Of a DNA stretch of 42,748 bases, positions 24,329-31,087 are shown in pieces. The stretch is taken from contig JAFUMV010000115.1 of the NCBI GenBank assembly GCA_017482485.1, positions 1 to 42,748 on the forward strand. The letters run 5' to 3'. The translations under genes were made by a program, and so were the position numbers. The notes beneath the pieces are model-generated. The model was given only the letters and a program-made list of their open reading frames with translations, did not search any database and was not told the DNA's origin. This stretch comes from Lachnospiraceae bacterium. GTDB lineage: Bacteria > Bacillota > Clostridia > Lachnospirales > Lachnospiraceae. Position 1 is the first letter of the stretch. Each line of letters opens with the position of its first letter.

Positions 24329-25030
24329 TCAGCCTTCCTCTTCCATCATCCGGTATCCTACCCCGATTTCTGTATAAATATATTGGGGTTCTGCCGGATT
24401 TTTTTCCAGCTTGCGGCGGATATTTGCCATATTCACCCGCAGAATCCGGTTATTGTCATCCATATAAGGTCCCCATACATGGGATATAATCGCATCGTAA
24501 GTCATTACTTTTCCGGCATTTCTTGCCAGCAGCGCCACGATCTTATATTCCACCTGGGTCAGATGCACTTCATTGCCGTCCACTTTTACCAGCCGTTTGC
24601 CAAAATCCAGCGAAAACCCGCCTACTTTAAAAACTTCCGAGGCTGCGCCCGTTCCGCTGGCAATCGCCCCATGACGCAGGGCCGTCCGGATTCTGGCCAT
24701 CAGCTCCGAGATTCCAAAAGGCTTTGTGATATAATCATCCGCCCCAAGATCCAGCGCTTCCACCTTTTCCTTTTCCTGACTGCGGGCGGAAATCACGATG
24801 ATGGGCAGCATGGACCATTCTCTCACATTTTTAATTACCTCAATTCCATCCATGTCCGGCAGTCCCAGGTCCAAAAGAATCAACTCCGGACAAAGGGATG
24901 TAGCCAGGTTGATTCCTTCTCCTGCTGTTTTTGCACAGACGGTTTTAAATTCCTGTGCCCGCAGACTGGTCGATATGAAATCAGAAATATTTTCTTCATC
25001 TTCTATAATTAAAACAGTTCCTTTAATCAT
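24329..25030 (-). CDS. KdpE-like OmpR-family response regulator
   Basis: 233 residues. Seen: a receiver domain with acidic pocket EDEEN (about 10-14), phosphoacceptor Asp about 54 in LILLDLGLPDMDG and the conserved Lys in DYITKPFG, then a C-terminal winged helix (about 135-230, LTQVEYKIVALLARNAGKVMTYDAII and NIRRKLEKNPAEPQYIYTEIGVGYRM). The start at 25030 follows AAGGAG; the longer extension to 25129 lies within the kinase gene. The start overlaps the kinase stop by 4 bases (ATGA). It is convergent with the kinase gene at 24318 with only 10 bases between. No kdpFABC genes are in the window, so a potassium role is not supported. Confidence 0.9.
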   Translation of the reverse strand: MIKGTVLIIEDEENISDFISTSLRAQEFKTVCAKTAGEGINLATSLCPELILLDLGLPDMDGIEVIKNVREWSMLPIIVISARSQEKEKVEALDLGADDYITKPFGISELMARIRTALRHGAIASGTGAASEVFKVGGFSLDFGKRLVKVDGNEVHLTQVEYKIVALLARNAGKVMTYDAIISHVWGPYMDDNNRILRVNMANIRRKLEKNPAEPQYIYTEIGVGYRMMEEEG

Positions 25031-26175
25031 GATTCTCCTTCCGTTGGCAGCCAGAAACTGATCTCCGCGCCTTCCACATGATTTTTGGCCCGTATGCCTC
25101 CGCCATGGGCCGTTATGATCGTCTTGCATATGGACAGTCCGATCCCCATTCCCCTGCTGCTGTCCGGATCTGCACTGCCATTCTGCGCTTCTCCGTCAAA
25201 AATGCTCTCCAGCCGATCCGGCGCAATTCCCACTCCGTAATCTCTGACATAAAAAAATATCATATCCTTCCGGTTTACCGTATATACTTCGATCGGCCTC
25301 TCGCTGCGTCCGTGAAACCAGGCATTTTCCATCAGATTGATCAGCACCTGTTCAATGAGCATGGCATCCATGGGAATCATTACAAACTCTTCAGGCATGA
25401 AAACCTTCAGCTTCATCTCGGGAATTCTCTTTTTGATTCTGCGAACGGCTTCTGATAAAACCTCTTCCACCGGCTCCAAGGATTTATTCACGCTGGCGGA
25501 ATCATTCCGGATTCTGGTCACTGTCAGCAGATTTTCCACCATATTCAAAAGCCAGTTGGCATCTTCCCCGATATGCTGTACCATGTTTCTCTTTTTTTCT
25601 TCTGATAAAAAAACCTCATTTTCCAGATAAGAGCTGCTGGCCCCGATGATGCTGGTCAGCGGCGTGCGCAGATCATGAGATACCGCCCGCAGAAGATTTG
25701 CCCTCATTTTCTCCTTTTCCGCTTCCATCAGCTGCTTCTCCTGCACCGACACAAGCTGCGTCTGTTTCTTTGTATAGGAAGTGACCGCGCTGACCATAAT
25801 TGCGATCAGAAGCATGCAGATGAAGGTCACAGGATAACCCTCTCTCGAAAAATCCCAACAAAAATAAGGATATGTAAACAGATAATTCACGCAGCCGACG
25901 CTGACCATCGCTCCCACAATGCCTGGCACATATCCTTCTGTAAACCGGGGAATAAAAATTAACGCTATCGTATAAAACATCACAATATTTACAGTGCCTG
26001 CAGAAATTCTATGATATAAAAGCGCCACAAGCGTCACCATCCCCAGAATTGACGCCGTCACCAGTGTATTTTTCCAGGTGACCTCCCATTTATGCAGCCA
26101 GTAAGCCTTCTGGTAAATTTCCTCTGTCAGTCTCTTTTTAATCCAGGCAAAAACGGCCCGTATTTTTTTCTTCAC
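25027..26175 (-). CDS. KdpD-like histidine kinase lacking the N-terminal KdpD and Usp domains
   Basis: 382 residues from a GTG start. Seen: a four-helix DUF4118-type membrane region (about residues 35-135), a coiled linker, HisKA with RAVSHDLRTPLTSIIGASSSYLE (His about 171) and HATPase with NLMENAWFHG (N box), DYGVGIAP and GMGIGLSICKTII. Full KdpD proteins carry about 400 more residues at the N-terminus; those are absent. The GTG at 26175 was chosen because GGAGG lies 7 bases upstream; the longer form to 26244 would overlap pspC and pass through a hairpin. It is co-transcribed with the response regulator. The signal is unknown; the upstream genes suggest envelope stress. Confidence 0.85.
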   Translation of the reverse strand: MKKKIRAVFAWIKKRLTEEIYQKAYWLHKWEVTWKNTLVTASILGMVTLVALLYHRISAGTVNIVMFYTIALIFIPRFTEGYVPGIVGAMVSVGCVNYLFTYPYFCWDFSREGYPVTFICMLLIAIMVSAVTSYTKKQTQLVSVQEKQLMEAEKEKMRANLLRAVSHDLRTPLTSIIGASSSYLENEVFLSEEKKRNMVQHIGEDANWLLNMVENLLTVTRIRNDSASVNKSLEPVEEVLSEAVRRIKKRIPEMKLKVFMPEEFVMIPMDAMLIEQVLINLMENAWFHGRSERPIEVYTVNRKDMIFFYVRDYGVGIAPDRLESIFDGEAQNGSADPDSSRGMGIGLSICKTIITAHGGGIRAKNHVEGAEISFWLPTEGES

Positions 26176-26193
26176 GCAACTTCCTCCATGGAG

Positions 26194-26217
26194 AAAAGGG
26201 CCGCCTGCCGGCGGCCC
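26194..26217 (-). terminator. Terminator or attenuator between pspC and the histidine kinase
   Basis: Perfect 8-base GC stem GGGCCGCC/GGCGGCCC (26198-26205 and 26210-26217) with a 4-base loop, followed on the minus strand by TTTT. The short T tract suggests partial readthrough, which would set the kinase below the upstream genes in expression. Confidence 0.6.
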
Positions 26218-26227
26218 CATTACTTCA

Positions 26228-26437
26228 TCAATCCACAATTCCATCGTCCTCAGGAATGATAACCGAAAGGACGAAATACAATATCAGTCCCAGGAAACCT
26301 GCTCCTGCCAAAAGGCTGATTACCACATACAGCACGCGGATTACCGTAGGATCAATTCCGGTGTACACTCCAAGACCGCCGCAAACACCGCATACCATTC
26401 TGTTATTTGTTGAACGAACCAGTTTTTTATTATTCAT
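26228..26437 (-). CDS. PspC domain membrane protein
   Basis: 69 residues. Seen: the PspC signature KKLVRSTNNRMVCGVCGGLGVYTGIDPTVIRVLYV followed by one long membrane helix (about 38-61) and an acidic tail PEDDGIVD. GAGG lies 8 bases upstream. Known: PspC proteins are membrane partners in phage-shock and Lia-type envelope-stress systems. It follows DUF4097 in the same operon and precedes a hairpin. Confidence 0.9.
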   Translation of the reverse strand: MNNKKLVRSTNNRMVCGVCGGLGVYTGIDPTVIRVLYVVISLLAGAGFLGLILYFVLSVIIPEDDGIVD

Positions 26438-26474
26438 TTAAGAATCCTCACTTTCTTATTTTTCTATCATACCT

Positions 26475-27374
26475 CTATCGAAAGGAAATTTCAATACTGC
26501 CCATGGAAGAATCCAGTTCCATCTCACGGGCCGCACCATTATCCTCCTTTCTTTCATCGGAAAGTTGGGAATATTCTTCCTCTCCCAGCTTGACTGAGCC
26601 CATAGAGGAAATGATCCGATAATTAAAATCCTCTTTGTCCTGTTCCAGCTCCAGCACCACACTGCCCATATTGGCCTCTGCATCCACCAGTTTTTCCACC
26701 CGGCCGCTCATTTCCACATGTCCCATATCCGCAGAAATATCCAGCGTATCTGCAGAAAATTCATCCACCTCCACATTGCCCATATTGGCACAGGCCTCCA
26801 GATCAGATACCCATAACTGATTGATAAAAATATTTCCCAGATCGGCTTCCAGATCCGCCTCGTTTGCTTTCAGTGTTGCCATTTCAATGGAACCCATACC
26901 GGCCGACAGTTCAGCATCTTCCCACTCCAAACCTTCGGGAAGGGTCAGCGTGATCTGCCTTTTTTCAGATTCCGCTGAAGTTTTATTTTTTCCTATATCC
27001 TTTAAATAAAGCGTTCCGTTTTTTACATAACATTGAATTTTTTTACAGTCAGCTCCCTCCAGCAGTATCCTGTTCTCATCATGCTCCTCAATCCGCACAC
27101 TGTGCACACCGATGTCCAGATTCAGATTTTTCAGGGCTTCTTCAACGGGGATTTCCGTGCTGAAATCTCCCTCATATACCGCTTCGCCCTTTTCTGCCTC
27201 AGCGCCCTCATAGGTCATATTCAAAGTGACTCCATCCCGAATCTCCCACACCGGACCATCCATATTTTCCAGCTGTTCTTTTCCGCCTGCAGCGCTGCCT
27301 GCACAAATCAGAACTGCTCCCAGAACAATGCAGCCTGCCGCTGCGATCAGACCTGCTTTTATGCCCTTTTTCAT
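26475..27374 (-). CDS. DUF4097 family anchored adhesin-like/sensor protein
   Basis: 299 residues. Seen: an N-terminal membrane anchor or uncleaved signal (residues about 5-30), then a right-handed beta-helix-like region with regularly spaced repeats (ELSAGMGSIEMATL, EADLGNIFINQL, EACANMGNVEVDEF, DISADMGHVEMSG, EANMGSVVLEL, SSMGSVKLG), each about 20 residues long. Known: DUF4097 domains accompany DUF1700 and PspC/LiaF-like proteins in Firmicute envelope-stress operons. It overlaps the DUF1700 gene by 4 bases. The molecular role is unknown; surface or cell-wall sensing is inference. Confidence 0.85.
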   Translation of the reverse strand: MKKGIKAGLIAAAGCIVLGAVLICAGSAAGGKEQLENMDGPVWEIRDGVTLNMTYEGAEAEKGEAVYEGDFSTEIPVEEALKNLNLDIGVHSVRIEEHDENRILLEGADCKKIQCYVKNGTLYLKDIGKNKTSAESEKRQITLTLPEGLEWEDAELSAGMGSIEMATLKANEADLEADLGNIFINQLWVSDLEACANMGNVEVDEFSADTLDISADMGHVEMSGRVEKLVDAEANMGSVVLELEQDKEDFNYRIISSMGSVKLGEEEYSQLSDERKEDNGAAREMELDSSMGSIEISFR

Positions 27375-28105
27375 ACGTTATCGCCTCCTTTTTTGTGCAA
27401 TCGGCCGGAACAGGTATCAACAGTTTTCCGAAATGCCCTGGTAAGAAGCTTTAAGAGCGGCATCCCAATGGCAATGCATAACAGAATGCCGACTCCGATC
27501 ACCACGAGACTTATGCCGATGGACAGCACCGCTCCCGCCGGAAACAGGAACAATTCCACCACAGCCTTCCAGATTGAAATGATGCCGGCAATCACACAGA
27601 TCACTCCAACAAATAAAAAAACCGCTACCAGAATCACCGCCACGATGGCCAGCACAAGCACCACAATGCCGATTGCCAACGCAACCGGGAGTCCCACCGG
27701 CAAGGCAAGTATTCCCAGGATGATGACCAGCGCCAGCATTCCCGGACTCATTCCCTTTTTCTTTTCCTTGCGATATCTGCGGTTAAAATCCTCTGCGCTG
27801 CTGTGTTGCTGTCGGAAATCATCGGGATTGCGTCTATGTGCAATTTCATTCTCATTCTTCTGATTCCGACTGTGATAACCGTTTTCCGAAAATTCTCCGT
27901 TTCCGCCCGTATCTTCCTTCAGCCCTTCCCGAATGGAAGCCGCAAGCTCCTCCGGTGTCCCCAGCGCTTCTAAAACTTCCTGCTCATTCTCCACGCCGGC
28001 ATCATCCAGATAGTCTTCATAATACTGAATTGCCTCCTGTCTTTCCGCTTTCGGAATATCCAAAAGAAGCAGCTCCAGCCGCTGCATAAAATCAATTCTG
28101 TTCAT
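27371..28105 (-). CDS. DUF1700 (HAAS domain) membrane protein
   Basis: 244 residues. Seen: the N-terminal HAAS domain (about 1-75; FMQRLELLLLDIPKAERQEAIQYYEDYLDDAG and EALGTPEELAASI), a charged linker (70-118), and three to four membrane helices (about 122-225), ending in a basic tail. The ATG at 28105 overlaps the PadR stop (TGATG); the TTG one codon earlier is not needed. Known: this protein pairs with PadR repressors and DUF4097 proteins and is thought to transmit a membrane signal to PadR. Confidence 0.85.
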   Translation of the reverse strand: MNRIDFMQRLELLLLDIPKAERQEAIQYYEDYLDDAGVENEQEVLEALGTPEELAASIREGLKEDTGGNGEFSENGYHSRNQKNENEIAHRRNPDDFRQQHSSAEDFNRRYRKEKKKGMSPGMLALVIILGILALPVGLPVALAIGIVVLVLAIVAVILVAVFLFVGVICVIAGIISIWKAVVELFLFPAGAVLSIGISLVVIGVGILLCIAIGMPLLKLLTRAFRKTVDTCSGRLHKKGGDNV

Positions 28106-28425
28106 CAACGATATCCTCCCTCAAATATGGCTGTTATCCGTTCTGAATATCTGCTCCATTCCGCTTCATAGAGCCGAAGCTGAGCACTTCCCTTCGGCGT
28201 TATCTTATAATAGCGCCGGTTTCGTCCGCCAAATTCCATATCGTAAACCTCCAGGCATTCATCCTTCTGCAGCCTGCGCAGCACCGGATACAGGGTGGAC
28301 TCCGATAAATCAATGGCCTGTCGGACCTCCTGGGTAATCTTATATCCGTAAGTTCCTTCCGCTTCCCGCGACACCACCGCAAGAACGATAGCATCCAGAA
28401 GGGCGGCTCCTGTATTAAATACCAT
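28105..28425 (-). CDS. PadR-family transcriptional repressor
   Basis: 106 residues. Seen: a winged helix with LLDAIVLAVVSREAEGTYGYKITQEVRQAIDLSESTLYPVLRRLQKDECLEVYDMEFGGRNRRYYKITPKG, then one C-terminal dimerisation helix, the short PadR form. AAAGGAG lies 9 bases upstream. It is the first gene of the DUF1700-DUF4097-PspC operon, and the promoter upstream carries two repeated operator-like sites. Inferred: it autorepresses the operon and is relieved by an envelope signal. Confidence 0.92.
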   Translation of the reverse strand: MVFNTGAALLDAIVLAVVSREAEGTYGYKITQEVRQAIDLSESTLYPVLRRLQKDECLEVYDMEFGGRNRRYYKITPKGSAQLRLYEAEWSRYSERITAIFEGGYR

Positions 28426-28502
28426 CCAAACTCGCTCCTTTCCCTGGAGTATGTAACTTCCATTTCCATGTGCCAGATCACAATTCCTGAATCATTTATA
28501 AT

Positions 28503-28524
28503 ATTATACGTTATATAATATTGT
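28503..28524 (-). promoter_or_regulatory. PadR operator candidate, site 1
   Basis: A 22-base site with internal dyad symmetry, identical at 19 of 22 positions to the site at 28535-28556. The two are 32 bases apart start to start, about three helical turns. This copy lies just downstream of the predicted transcription start. Confidence 0.7.
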
Positions 28525-28534
28525 TTGTATATAT

Positions 28535-28563
28535 AATATACGTCATATAGTATTGTATGTCAA
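28535..28563 (-). promoter_or_regulatory. Promoter of the padR operon overlapped by operator site 2
   Basis: On the minus strand TTGACA (28563-28558), a 17-base spacer and TATATT (28540-28535). Operator copy 2 (28535-28556) fills the spacer and the -10 box, so a bound PadR dimer would exclude RNA polymerase. Confidence 0.8.
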
Positions 28564-28570
28564 CAATTAT

Positions 28571-28640
28571 TTAAAAAGTGTGCGCACTAGAGCACACTCC
28601 GCGTTGAGCGCGGTCGCGAAGCGACAATTTCACCGCGCGC
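28571..28640 (-). repeat. Dispersed structured repeat, copy B
   Basis: The reverse complement aligns with 23275-23344 across its whole length. It contains compact stems CCGCG-N5-CGCGG and TCGC-GAA-GCGA. An extra stem TGCGC-AAA-GCGCA (28654-28666) lies between it and the palindrome. The GC-rich run contrasts with the AT-rich promoter next to it. Confidence 0.7.
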
Positions 28641-28666
28641 GAATACGCATCGTTGCGCAAAGCGCA

Positions 28667-28713
28667 TTTTTACTCTACAGGAATTTTCGGAGAAAATTCC
28701 TGTAGAGTAAAAA
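28667..28713. repeat. Long perfect palindrome adjoining repeat copy B
   Basis: Twenty-two-base perfect arms (28667-28688 and 28692-28713) with a GGA loop. The core CTACAGGAA...TCGG...TTCCTGTAG matches the palindrome at 23339-23382. Perfect pairing over 22 bases exceeds what a terminator needs. Confidence 0.85.
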
Positions 28714-28750
28714 AAGCAGGCCCGACTTTATCATCAAATCGGTCCTGCTT
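28709..28750 (-). terminator. Terminator of the folT-ybaK operon
   Basis: On the minus strand AAGCAGG (28750-28744) pairs with CCTGCTT (28720-28714), with an inner CCGA/TCGG pairing, then a run of T. It lies 28 bases after the ybaK stop codon. Confidence 0.8.
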
Positions 28751-28777
28751 CTGTTGGAATCTGTATTATGGTTATTT

Positions 28778-29251
28778 TTATTCCTGCCAGCCTTTGCAGA
28801 CATCAATCCACTCTTTGCTGCCGGAGTAGCGTTCCAGTTCTTCCATGTCAAGTTCAATGGCGCTGTTGTCGCTTCCGCAGGCGGGAAATACGGTTTCAAA
28901 GCGTTTCAGGGAAATATCCAGATAGACATCGATGCCTTCATGAATTCCGAAGGGGCATACACCGCCTACATTGTGTCCGATCACAGTTTCCACCTCATCG
29001 TGCGCCAGCATTTTTGCCTTTGCGCCAAACTTCGCTTTGTACTTCGCATTATCGATCTTCGCATCACCGGCTGTCACAATCAGGATGGGCTGTTCATGCA
29101 CCCAGAATGACAGGGTCTTTGCAATTCTCTTTCCTTCCACTCCGACTGCCTTCGCGGCCAGCTCCACCGTTGCGGAAGAGACTTCAAATTCCCGGATTCG
29201 ATTTTCCATGCCATAAGCTGCAAAAAACTGTCTCGCTTTCTCTATTGCCAT
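28778..29251 (-). CDS. YbaK/EbsC-type aminoacyl-tRNA deacylase
   Basis: 157 residues, cytosolic. Seen: the YbaK-domain features AKTLSFWVHEQPILIVTAGDAKID with the conserved Lys, and the GGVCPFGI loop (GxxxP motif) that shapes the substrate pocket. Known: this family removes wrongly attached amino acids from tRNA in trans, for example Cys from tRNA-Pro. The start codon is 1 base after the folT stop codon, so the two are coupled, an odd pairing with no known functional link. The exact substrate is not predictable. Confidence 0.88.
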   Translation of the reverse strand: MAIEKARQFFAAYGMENRIREFEVSSATVELAAKAVGVEGKRIAKTLSFWVHEQPILIVTAGDAKIDNAKYKAKFGAKAKMLAHDEVETVIGHNVGGVCPFGIHEGIDVYLDISLKRFETVFPACGSDNSAIELDMEELERYSGSKEWIDVCKGWQE

Positions 29252-29252
29252 T

Positions 29253-29843
29253 TTAATTTACTTTGGCCTCCGTTTTCTTTTTACGGGGAATGAAAATCCC
29301 CATCATTTTAAATGCGCCGGCACCTTCCAACACCTTTAATACCAGATAAAGAATCACCGTATTGATGGGCCACATGATCACATTCTTGGTAATGCGAGCC
29401 GGCAGATTTGCCAAATATCCTTCTCCATATACCTGAGCAAGCCAGTAGGTAGCGAGTCCAACATTGATCACCAGCGACACAATGAACTTTGCCGCCGCGA
29501 TGCGCCACAGACTGATCGGCTTTTTGTATAAAAATACACCGTAAATCATTCCAGCCAGGAAAGCATTGAGCGTCAGACCCGGAATCCAGGCCCCATCAGG
29601 CTTGACAATCAGCTTCAAAACGTCCATTGTGGCCGCAAAGACGCTGCCGACTGCCGGGCCGAACATAAAGTCCACCACTTCATTGGGCAGACCGGAAAAG
29701 CCAATCTTGATGTACTCTCCCAGACGGATGGAAAAAGATCCCAGAATAAACGCCAGAGCCGCCATAAGTCCGCATATTGTAAGCGTGCGCACCTTTTTGA
29801 GCTCCTGCGCGGAATCTGTGAACAAGGATACAAATCTTTTCAT
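29253..29843 (-). CDS. folT: Folate-specific ECF transporter S component FolT
   Basis: 196 residues with six membrane helices. Seen: VRTLTICGLMAALAFILGSFSIRLGEYIKIGFSGLPNEVVDFMFGPAVGSV, the usual first part of FolT, and a basic C-terminal tail. Assignment to folate rests on both the protein pattern and a tetrahydrofolate riboswitch in its leader. AAGGAGG lies 8 bases before the ATG and can pair with an upstream CTCCTT. EcfA/EcfT are not in the window, consistent with a shared energising module. Role: uptake of folates, shut off when tetrahydrofolate is plentiful. Confidence 0.92.
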   Translation of the reverse strand: MKRFVSLFTDSAQELKKVRTLTICGLMAALAFILGSFSIRLGEYIKIGFSGLPNEVVDFMFGPAVGSVFAATMDVLKLIVKPDGAWIPGLTLNAFLAGMIYGVFLYKKPISLWRIAAAKFIVSLVINVGLATYWLAQVYGEGYLANLPARITKNVIMWPINTVILYLVLKVLEGAGAFKMMGIFIPRKKKTEAKVN

Positions 29844-29852
29844 AAAAATGAC

Positions 29853-29884
29853 CTCCTTCTACAGACATCCGGCCGCAAAAGGAG
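29853..29884 (-). promoter_or_regulatory. Probable SD-sequestering helix of the folT riboswitch
   Basis: CTCCTT (29884-29879) is complementary to AAGGAG (29858-29853), the ribosome binding site of folT, with 20 bases between. No terminator stem with a T tract lies between aptamer and gene, so control is probably translational. Confidence 0.55.
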
Positions 29885-29955
29885 ATAACATATGCTGTTT
29901 CTTTGCACTCTGCCGCATGGCAAAGGCAGCTCACAGCAATAATATTGTCTTCTGC

Positions 29956-30060
29956 TGCAGCGAGATGCGGTCCGTACACCGCAAGCGCTTATCAACGCTT
30001 TTCGTCCGACCGGCAACTCTCTGTCCGGAAGGCACTTAACGCATAGGGACCTACTCTGCA
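29956..30060 (-). promoter_or_regulatory. Tetrahydrofolate (THF) riboswitch aptamer
   Basis: On the minus strand the conserved THF-I blocks occur in order: AGAGTAGG, GCGTTAAGTGCC, GTTGCCGG, GGACGAA, GCGGTG and ACCGCATCTCGCT. The closing stem TGCAG/CTGCA (30060-30056 and 29960-29956) and the internal stems GGTCC/GGACC and AAGCG/CGCTT can form. Known: this class binds reduced folates and most often controls folT. It begins about 15 bases after the predicted transcription start. Confidence 0.9.
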
Positions 30061-30081
30061 ATAATTTTTTTGACAGGGCCT

Positions 30082-30110
30082 ATTATAACAGGTCAACTTC
30101 ATCTCTGCAA
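30082..30110 (-). promoter_or_regulatory. Promoter of the folT-ybaK operon
   Basis: On the minus strand TTGCAG (30110-30105), a 17-base spacer and a perfect TATAAT (30087-30082) with TGn before it. The predicted start is near 30075. Confidence 0.8.
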
Positions 30111-30142
30111 GTCTGTATTTCGCTAAAGTATGCGCCGGTGTA

Positions 30143-30191
30143 CAGATGGGTTACTGTTCACTGACATTTGGAGTGAACAGTAACCTATCTG
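30143..30191. repeat. Long palindrome with the GGTTACTGTTCA arm
   Basis: Twenty-base arms (30143-30162 and 30172-30191) with a single G-U type mismatch; the inner 14 bases pair perfectly. No T tract follows on either side. A single arm of the same sequence occurs at 22493-22504, so it is probably a dispersed intergenic repeat. It lies in the gap between the folT promoter and the terminator of the next operon. Confidence 0.75.
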
Positions 30192-30220
30192 GCAATACGG
30201 TCAACTGTATACCAACGCAA

Positions 30221-30263
30221 AAATACCCTCAGCGCACAGGGGAATCCTCCTGCACACTGAGGG
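30221..30263 (-). terminator. Terminator of the antiporter-acyltransferase operon
   Basis: On the minus strand CCCTCAG...GCAGG pairs with CCTG...CTGAGGG (30263-30249 with 30240-30226, two mismatches), followed by TATTTTT. Confidence 0.75.
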
Positions 30264-30284
30264 CAGCATCGTCAGCAGACTGAC

Positions 30285-31046
30285 TTAAAATATAAACTGA
30301 TACACCATCATCGTTCCATACAAAATGGGCTGGTGCAGAAGATAGATCAGCAAAGAATTTCTCCCCAGCCATTCTATCCACGGCAGATGCCTTTTTTCCA
30401 AAGGCCCAAAGGCGCTTCCCCCGTTTTTTTTCAAAAGCAGATGAAGATAAAAACCGGCCCCGTAAAGGAAAATCCAGGGAAAAACGGAAAAATAGTCCGT
30501 AGAATAAAAACCGGAAGCAGGAAAACCCAACCAGGCTGTAAACAGATTGCAGTACAGGCTGTCCGGCAGCTTCTGCAAATTCAAACCTTCAAATCCAAGC
30601 CAGCCGCTGTTCACATTTCGGGTGACCCCAAAGAGGCACATGCTGCCGATCAGTCCCCGGAAAGGCGGTATGCGAAGCAGCTGCTTCTCCAGAACTGCCC
30701 AGAACAGCATACAAAATCCGATCAGCGTCAGGACGCCGAATACCACACGGTTTGACGGCATGAAAATCAGCGTGACACCCGTTACCAGCAAGCCGCCGCC
30801 CGATACCAGAAGGGCGCGTTTCAGCTTTCTTTTGCCAAAAGGCTGACAAAAACCGGATAACAAAATAAAAGTCCAACAGATGCTCTGCTGCCATATATAG
30901 CCTGCCCCGGTCTGATACCAGGGTGCAGAAACACCTGCCATGTACACCAGATCCCACATCCCATGATAGAAAATCATGCTGACTAATGTCAGTCCCCGCA
31001 GCAGATCCAGAACTGCATAACGCTTTTTTACCGTTCCATTTTCCAT
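30285..31046 (-). CDS. DUF1624 (heparan-alpha-glucosaminide N-acetyltransferase-like) membrane protein
   Basis: 253 residues with about seven membrane helices. Seen: the family opening RYAVLDLLRGLTLVSMIFYHGMWDL with the conserved R-G and H, SICWTFILLSGFC, FPWIFLYGAGFYLH, and the final LGRNSLLIYLLHQPILYG. Known: the family resembles membrane acyltransferases that acylate sugars or wall polymers from a cytosolic donor. The ribosome binding site is weak (GGAA). It lies 41 bases after the antiporter gene, probably in one operon. The acceptor is unknown. Confidence 0.82.
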   Translation of the reverse strand: MENGTVKKRYAVLDLLRGLTLVSMIFYHGMWDLVYMAGVSAPWYQTGAGYIWQQSICWTFILLSGFCQPFGKRKLKRALLVSGGGLLVTGVTLIFMPSNRVVFGVLTLIGFCMLFWAVLEKQLLRIPPFRGLIGSMCLFGVTRNVNSGWLGFEGLNLQKLPDSLYCNLFTAWLGFPASGFYSTDYFSVFPWIFLYGAGFYLHLLLKKNGGSAFGPLEKRHLPWIEWLGRNSLLIYLLHQPILYGTMMVYQFIF

Positions 31047-31087
31047 AAAATTATTTCCAGCCTTTTTCCGAACGAACTTCGAATCCT

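Noticed and set aside
24188-25012. 274-residue open frame on the plus strand
   Set aside because: It is antisense to the response regulator and lacks a start site.
24329-26175. Potassium-responsive KdpDE system
   Set aside because: The kinase lacks the KdpD N-terminal domains, and no kdpFABC genes are in the window.
27033-27863. 276-residue open frame on the plus strand
   Set aside because: It is antisense to the DUF4097 and DUF1700 genes; low complexity with no family features.
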